Origin: Bacillota bacterium
GTDB taxonomy: Bacteria; Bacillota; Clostridia; Acetivibrionales; DTU013
Assembly (NCBI GenBank): GCA_023418915.1
Contig: JAEZYU010000063.1
Location: 167,919 to 231,918 of the forward strand
Direction of reading: 5' to 3'
Length of the DNA: 64,000 bases
In this document: positions 61,101 through 64,000 of the stretch, in pieces
Position numbering within the stretch: the first letter of the stretch is position 1
How the letters are laid out: each line of letters starts with the position of its first letter
The notes under the pieces: model-generated
Told to the model about the DNA's origin: nothing
Database searches by the model: none
The model's input: only the letters and a program-made list of their open reading frames with translations
Position numbers and translations under genes: made by a program

Positions 61101-62250
61101 TGAAATCGTCTTTATCCATGATGCTGATACGGAGGTAAAGAAAAAGGAGTTATTTGCCAAAGTGCGAAAAGGGCAGGTACGCATTCTCCTGGGAAGTACA
61201 TTCCGGATGGGAGCAGGTACCAATGTGCAGGATCTCTTAATTGCTCTTCATGACCTCGACTGTCCGTGGCGGCCACGGGACCTGGAACAGCGTAGCGGCA
61301 GGATTATCCGTCAAGGGAATAAAAATGATGAAGTACATATCTTCCGGTATGTTACAGAAAACACCTTTGACGCCTATCTCTATCAGATAATAGAGAATAA
61401 GCAGAGGTTTATCTCCCAGATTATGACTAGTAAATCCCCTGTCAGAAGCGCAGAGGACATTGATGAAACAGCGCTCTCCTATGCTGAAGTGAAAGCTCTG
61501 GCCACAGGTAATCCTTTTATAAAGGAGAAGATGGATCTGGATATTCAGGTTTCAAAGCTGAAGCTCCTGAAAGCAAATCACTTAAGCCAGCGTTACGCTT
61601 TGGAGGATAAGCTGTATAAGTATTTTCCGCAACAGATTAAGTCCGCCGAGGAGCGTATCGCGGGATATGAAAAAGACATTTCACAGTATGAGCGATATAG
61701 TGTGAAGGATTCTTCCAAGGAAGGCGTAAATGATACTGAAGACAATAAGTTTCCGGGAATGACAATCAAAGGTATCTCTTATACGGAAAAGGCCAAAGCC
61801 GGTGAAGCCATACTTGAAGCCTGCAAGCTGATGACTACTCCCGAACCACAGGAACTTGGCAGCTATATGGGCTTTCCCATGCTGTTTTCCTTTGACAGCT
61901 TCAGCAAACAGTATCAAATCACCTTGCGGGGTGCCTTAAGTCATACTGTATTGCTTGGTACGGATATTCATGGCAATATATCAAGGCTTAATAATGCCCT
62001 TTCAGAAATGCCGAGAAAGATGGAATATTGCCGGGAGCAGCTTAGTACACTCCGGCACCAGATGGAAACGGCCAGGGAGCAAATCGATAATCCCTTTGAA
62101 AAGGAACAGGAGCTTAGCACCAAGTCCGCCCGGCTTGCGGAGTTGAACATTTTGCTGAATATGGATAAACGTGAAAATGAGGTTATGGATGGTGAACCGG
62201 ATGATGAGACAGGTGAACCTGAGAAGAAAGCTGTGGGATATGAAAGATGA
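55165..62250 (+). CDS. giant N6-adenine methylase / SNF2-type helicase of an integrative element
   Basis: About 2361 residues from the ATG at 55165 (AAGGAGGGG at 55153-55161). N-terminal about 100 residues (WTFFLKTAAWNYKYPFHDQL) match the ArdC/DUF1738-like start of such proteins. Methylase part: ILEPACGVGNFLG near residue 861 and AIGNVPFGSYG near 926 (NVPF in place of NPPF). Helicase part: HCVGAGKT near 1550, LFIDEADF near 1713, and RSGRIIRQGN near 2043, with a coiled coil near 1660 and a long C-terminal coiled part. Such proteins of Tn1549-like elements probably protect incoming DNA from restriction. Residues about 280-395 are disordered and overlap another gene (tnpV). Confidence 0.85.
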   Translation: MMATKLQLITELSESTAHSVTKSAANWTFFLKTAAWNYKYPFHDQLLIFAQRPDAIACAPIETWNEKLGRWVNKGAKGIALIDDSGSRLSLRHVFDVSDTNSRYNRPLVIWAMKEEYEEQVIETLENAFGELKNKDDIPTALMLSASNAVEDNYSDYLSDLMYSRNNSFLEELDSLNLEVAFKEALINSVTYVLLARCGYSPDEFFSPEDFKCVINFNTLDTVSRLGTAVRDISEMILKEIGATVKDLQKTEKKQIHTFEKKQEVRHNEGVIKKDEGGDEHGFDLQQTGRLSDTRSDTARGENAHREVWDAAQNISEKPQERNVLQPDAVRKPEPSPVGDRPDSEREYREIHSKAASREPGSRQSSQSDWLDGTYEQSETVGGRNSDDGPGIQLSIFPTIEQQMEAIEKAEDEKKSSAFSISQEEIDNVLCKGTGVVNGKYRVYQHYQEQHTSKETVAFLKNEYGIGGRTHYFLDGTSGSESHDGKGITIIKGRLSNPDMRVFLSWEKVQKRLGELIATDRYLPFSVALYKKYLPEIVNHIQRDEVYTYLRHRDTYPDNAKQELETAIDRIALSMQEDHQAFYEAYTTLPLFKEWLVEDVFQRTYQDYLTDNRDSITIHAGDHNVPDWANDTVENVNKPAEKEITEEIVIGMELSIEDRKYVIDSINYERGTISLQDITFQASTGFPIFRSESLEFIRNILAISDDKSKNEPRNEPAQEKTQSNEAPREVIDLTSEEQKQPRVNFLITDDNLGIGGQKTKYNWNVTAIRLLNQLEDQNRFATPEEQEILSRYVGWGGIPQVFDEQNSQWAKEYAELKELLEPDDYASARASTLNAHFTSPTVIKAIYTCLANMGFKTGNILEPACGVGNFLGLVPDSMKNSKIYGIELDNITGRIAKQLYQNANIAVQGFEETSLPDSFFDLAIGNVPFGSYGVTDKKYDKYKFYIHDYFFAKTLDKVRPGGIIAFITSKGTMNKQNPEVRKYIAQRAELLGAVRLPNNAFYANAGTEVTADIIFLQKRDRMIDIMPGYADGQDAGQVNSTDWIHLSTTENGIPINSYFSRNPEMVLGTMAYDERLYGNTRETTCIPFEDSDLAALLREALENIHAEIVEFEPDDPIEEVDSSIPADPNVRNFSFAVVDRSIYYRENSRMNKVDVSVTAANRIKGMVAIRDCVRELIEYQTEDYSDEVINEQQKKLNYLYDDFIVKYGLLSSRANSMAFSDDSSYCLLCSLEIMDENGELERKADMFTKRTIRQRTTITHVDTASEALAISIAEKACVDMGFMQSLTGLSKEQIIKDLEGVVFQNPIHTNNDGAIRYETADEYLSGNVREKLKTARQFAQMHPDIYSANVAALEAVQPKDLDASEIDVRLGATWIPTDVIKDFIFELLETPYLYRRYIDVFYSTYTANWNVKGKSDDRSDNIKANVTYGTKRINGYKIIEESLNLHDVRIFDTIIEDGVEKRILNKKETAIAQQKQEAIKEEFKGWIWRDPQRRERLTRLYNDRFNSIRPRQYDGSHIRFTGMNPEITLRKHQVDAVAHILYGGNTLLAHCVGAGKTYEMTAAAQESKHLGLCQKSMFVVPNHLTEQWAAEYLQLYPSANILVATRKDFETKNRKKFCARIATGDYDAVIIGHSQFEKIPISAERQKQQLELQIAEITEGIRELKEQRGERYAIKQMEKTKKTLKLRLDKLNDTSRKDDVVTFEELGVDRLFIDEADFYKNLFLYTKMRNVAGLSQTEAQKSSDLFAKCRYLDQLTEGRGIIFATGTPVSNSITELYTMQRYLQYETLRKNGLQHFDCWASTFGETVTAIELAPEGTGYRAKTRFARFYNLPELMNMFKEVANIKTADMLNLPVPKANYNNVAVKPSDFQKDMVAELAERAERVRAKLVEPYEDNMLKITNDGRKLALDQRLVNPMLPDNEAGKVNACVDNVYRFWQEHKDRNLTQLVFCDLSTPKKDGNFNVYDDIRQKLILRDIPADEIVFIHDADTEVKKKELFAKVRKGQVRILLGSTFRMGAGTNVQDLLIALHDLDCPWRPRDLEQRSGRIIRQGNKNDEVHIFRYVTENTFDAYLYQIIENKQRFISQIMTSKSPVRSAEDIDETALSYAEVKALATGNPFIKEKMDLDIQVSKLKLLKANHLSQRYALEDKLYKYFPQQIKSAEERIAGYEKDISQYERYSVKDSSKEGVNDTEDNKFPGMTIKGISYTEKAKAGEAILEACKLMTTPEPQELGSYMGFPMLFSFDSFSKQYQITLRGALSHTVLLGTDIHGNISRLNNALSEMPRKMEYCREQLSTLRHQMETAREQIDNPFEKEQELSTKSARLAELNILLNMDKRENEVMDGEPDDETGEPEKKAVGYER
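56006..56347 (+). CDS. tnpV: TnpV-like protein, overprinted in another frame of the methylase/helicase gene
   Basis: 113 residues, +1 frame relative to the giant gene and completely inside it. AAGGAGG at 55991-55997 is eight bases before the ATG. The protein (YSKQGDYLIPDLTLPEEKTH, GKYGMLRKTYLKNHKRGMYS, MNNLKQSAEEIVMMDLVYN) matches TnpV, a small transposon protein of unknown role found in Tn4451 and other clostridial elements. In the host frame this part is low-complexity Ser/Arg/Glu-rich linker, so TnpV seems to be the constrained frame. A terminator-like hairpin follows its stop by 38 bases. Confidence 0.75.
   Translation: MDLTYSKQGDYLIPDLTLPEEKTHIGKYGMLRKTYLKNHKRGMYSSLMLSGSLNRHLLEIDQTARESIERFTAKLLQENPAPDKAANPIGWTGHMNNLKQSAEEIVMMDLVYN
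56386..56423 (+). terminator. terminator-like hairpin inside the methylase/helicase gene
   Basis: Perfect 14-base arms GAAAAGGCGGAGGA and TCCTCCGCCTTTTC with a ten-base A-rich loop. The T run closes the stem as in an intrinsic terminator. It comes shortly after the tnpV stop but within the giant gene, coding there for EKAEDEKKSSAFS. Confidence 0.6.
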
Positions 62251-62261
62251 GGTGAAGAAAT

Positions 62262-63218
62262 ATGCCATATGTAACACCAGAACAGATAGAACGTGCAAAA
62301 AGAATGGATTTGCTGACTTATCTGCAAACTTACGAACCGCACGAGTTGGTACGTTTCTCCGGTAATGTTTATACCACACGTACTCATGACAGCCTGAAGA
62401 TCTCCAACGGAAAATGGTGCTGGTGGTCCCGGGATATCGGGGGTCGCTCTGCCCTGGACTATTTAATCAAGGTGCGAGGTATGACATTCACAGAAGCAGT
62501 GATTCAGATTGATGGGCAGGCGGAGATTAAGCCGCCTGTTTCATCTAGAGTTCAAATTTCTACTGAGCCAAAAAAGCTGCTTTTGCCAGAGAAAAATGAT
62601 AACAATGACCGTGTGATTGCATACCTGACAGGACGTGGCATCCATAGAGATATAATTGACTACTGCATACAGACCAAGTGCCTATATGAGAGCCGCAATT
62701 ATCACAATGCAGTCTTTGTTGGCTTTGACATGAATGGTACACCCAAATATGCAATGCTTCGTGGAACAACAAGTAGGCGGTATATGGGGGAAGCAAATGG
62801 GAGTGATAAACATTACTCTTTCTGTATTTCGGCAAAGAATCACTGCAGTAGGCTGCACCTATTTGAAAGTGCAATTGATTTATTATCCTATTGTACACTT
62901 GAACTGCTTTCCGGCAGGGACTGGCGGCAGGAAAATCATTTGTCACTTGCGGGGATTTATAAGCCTAAACAGAATATAGATGAGAGTACTCCACCTGCTG
63001 CCCTGTTGCAGTTTCTGAAAGACCATCCATGCATTCAAGAGATAGCCCTGCACCTGGACAATGATACAGCCGGGCGACTAGCGGCAAAAGCTATTCAGAA
63101 CAACCTTACTTCTGTAAACACAGTTGTTGACAAACCTCCAAAGCGTGGGAAGGATTATAATGACTACCTTAAAACCATACTGCGTATACAGCAACACCAG
63201 GCAGTCAGTAGAATATGA
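62262..63218 (+). CDS. DUF3991/Toprim domain DNA primase-like protein
   Basis: 318 residues. The N-terminal part (RMDLLTYLQTYEPHELVRFS, YTTRTHDSLKISNGKWCWWS, GGRSALDYLIKVRG) is the CHC2-like / DUF3991 region of element primases, with no zinc Cys set. The Toprim domain has LHLFESAIDLLSY (catalytic Glu) and ALHLDNDTAGRLA (DxD). Such proteins help replicate the element during transfer. It starts 11 bases after the methylase/helicase, in one operon. Confidence 0.85.
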   Translation: MPYVTPEQIERAKRMDLLTYLQTYEPHELVRFSGNVYTTRTHDSLKISNGKWCWWSRDIGGRSALDYLIKVRGMTFTEAVIQIDGQAEIKPPVSSRVQISTEPKKLLLPEKNDNNDRVIAYLTGRGIHRDIIDYCIQTKCLYESRNYHNAVFVGFDMNGTPKYAMLRGTTSRRYMGEANGSDKHYSFCISAKNHCSRLHLFESAIDLLSYCTLELLSGRDWRQENHLSLAGIYKPKQNIDESTPPAALLQFLKDHPCIQEIALHLDNDTAGRLAAKAIQNNLTSVNTVVDKPPKRGKDYNDYLKTILRIQQHQAVSRI

Positions 63219-63539
63219 AGAAATATTTTTATTAATGGATAATATTGCTGAGTAGATTGAGAGCATAGGCTATCCTTTCTATTTTGTTGATAAGTCCTTC
63301 CCCAGTACTAATTGTCGAATATTGCGATGAATAAGTAGGCAATTATGGAAGGAGATTCATGAAATCTGTCGAATTATTATAGCAATGGGACTGTGTAAAT
63401 ATTGGTAAAATAGTGTGTTTTTTAAATAGCATGCTTTGCTATAATGTGAAAGTGAAAAAGAGGACTGGTTGATAGGGTATATAGAAATAAAATATAAGAA
63501 TTAAGTTGTTATTTTATTATTAACATGAGGTATTCATCT

Positions 63540-63785
63540 ATGAAGAAAAGTACAATTATTGCCAGATGCCTAAAAAATTCTAATATGGTTTCTAGGCTTG
63601 ATGATGCTGAAAATAGAGTACTTCAAGTATTTATTGATGAATTTCCTAATGAGAACTATTCGGAATGGAATATTGAAGTAGATGATCAATATGGAGAAAG
63701 GATTATTAGTAATGTAGGCAGGGCATCTAGAATAAATGTAAAAATGTTTATTGAAGATCTCTGGCAAGAAAGAAATAAGCAATAA
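63540..63785 (+). CDS. hypothetical protein
   Basis: 81 residues from the ATG at 63540 (GAGGT nine bases before; an ATG at 63525 is also possible). Acidic, with FIDEFPNENYSEWNIEV and INVKMFIEDLWQERNKQ. No family is recognised. It stands alone between the primase-like gene and an IS110 copy. The 320 bases before it (63219-63539) contain a TATAAT-like box near 63439 and no other gene. Confidence 0.5.
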   Translation: MKKSTIIARCLKNSNMVSRLDDAENRVLQVFIDEFPNENYSEWNIEVDDQYGERIISNVGRASRINVKMFIEDLWQERNKQ

Positions 63786-63874
63786 TTTCAAAAGGGATAA
63801 TGAAAGTACAATAGTTTTTAGAGGAATATAAATTAACCTTTTATTTTGGGGTCAGAGAGAAAAGGTTTTTACGG

Positions 63875-64000
63875 AGCATTCCTGTAATGAAATAAAATGA
63901 ACTTTGAAAAAAGAGATGCCATGCTGTAAGATTTGAAATGTGAGTTGCCGACCATAGTAACCACAATTCAAAATAACAGGAGGCATCTAATATGAAGTAT
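63875..64000 (+). mobile_element. left end of a second IS110 copy, cut by the window
   Basis: GGAGCATTCCTGTAATG onward is about 80 percent like the left end at 35608-35726, including the AGGAGGCAT ribosome site. The transposase start is at 63992 and only three codons lie in the window. The flanks of the two copies are unrelated, which fixes the left tip. The divergence shows it is a sister IS rather than a recent duplicate. Confidence 0.75.

Noticed and set aside
1..64000. CRISPR array
   Set aside because: No regularly spaced direct repeats and no cas genes were seen; repeats found are hairpins and element ends.

Overview
The window looks like a low-to-medium GC Firmicute of class Clostridia. 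Shine-Dalgarno sites are strong AGGAGG types, ATG/GTG/TTG starts are all used, and HelD, Tn916-type integrase, IS110, ParA/ParB-bearing integrative elements and Tad/Flp pseudopilin genes have the flavour of Ruminiclostridium, Acetivibrio or Lachnospiraceae relatives. This placement is inference from gene content; no rRNA or species marker is present.

Region 1 (1-14.4 kb) is ordinary chromosome on the + strand: a LacI regulator, a DUF2500 membrane protein, HelD, two multidomain GNAT proteins, a beta-lactamase-fold serine hydrolase, a secreted protein, and a cobalamin lower-ligand/nucleotide-loop operon (cobT, cobU, cobS and a second CobU-like protein). Most genes before 10.1 kb are followed at once by a long hairpin repeat of two sequence classes (GGTGCCAGGCACC type and GACAGGGGACGG type). 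A DinB/DUF3795 protein closes this part on the - strand.

Region 2 (14.5-17.0 kb) holds fragments of a methyltransferase and a GrpB gene, then a compact BglII/BstYI-like restriction-modification set with a 48-codon upstream gene and an operator-like inverted repeat.

Region 3 (17.0-31.25 kb) is an integrated, decayed element bounded by two 3' fragments of tRNA-Ser(GGA). It carries a tyrosine integrase, excisionase, sigma-like regulator, ParA/ParB, a Tad-pilus remnant (CpaB, TadZ-like, truncated CpaF) and cargo: an AraC/papain-like fusion, HigBA, MerR plus DUF6144, and an acetyltransferase.

Region 4 (31.25-64 kb) is probably a second element integrated in tandem. It begins with AbiE toxin-antitoxin, a phosphoesterase and an IS110. 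It continues with cargo (GrpB, an AraC regulator next to a papain-like protein, an alpha/alpha-toroid-like protein, nucleotidyltransferases, NUDIX, methyltransferase), pseudopilin-like genes, a parA interrupted by a three-recombinase (RIT) element, parB, a 2361-residue methylase/helicase and a Toprim primase-like protein. A second IS110 copy starts at the right edge.

The most interesting signals are: a TnpV gene fully overprinted in another frame inside the giant methylase/helicase gene, with its own ribosome site and terminator-like hairpin; a palindrome inside both parB genes whose sequence differs but whose symmetry is kept; a four-tract G-quadruplex motif kept in the leader of both element copies; a RIT element sitting in the Walker A codons of parA; and two tRNA-Ser fragments whose variable arms differ by compensatory changes.
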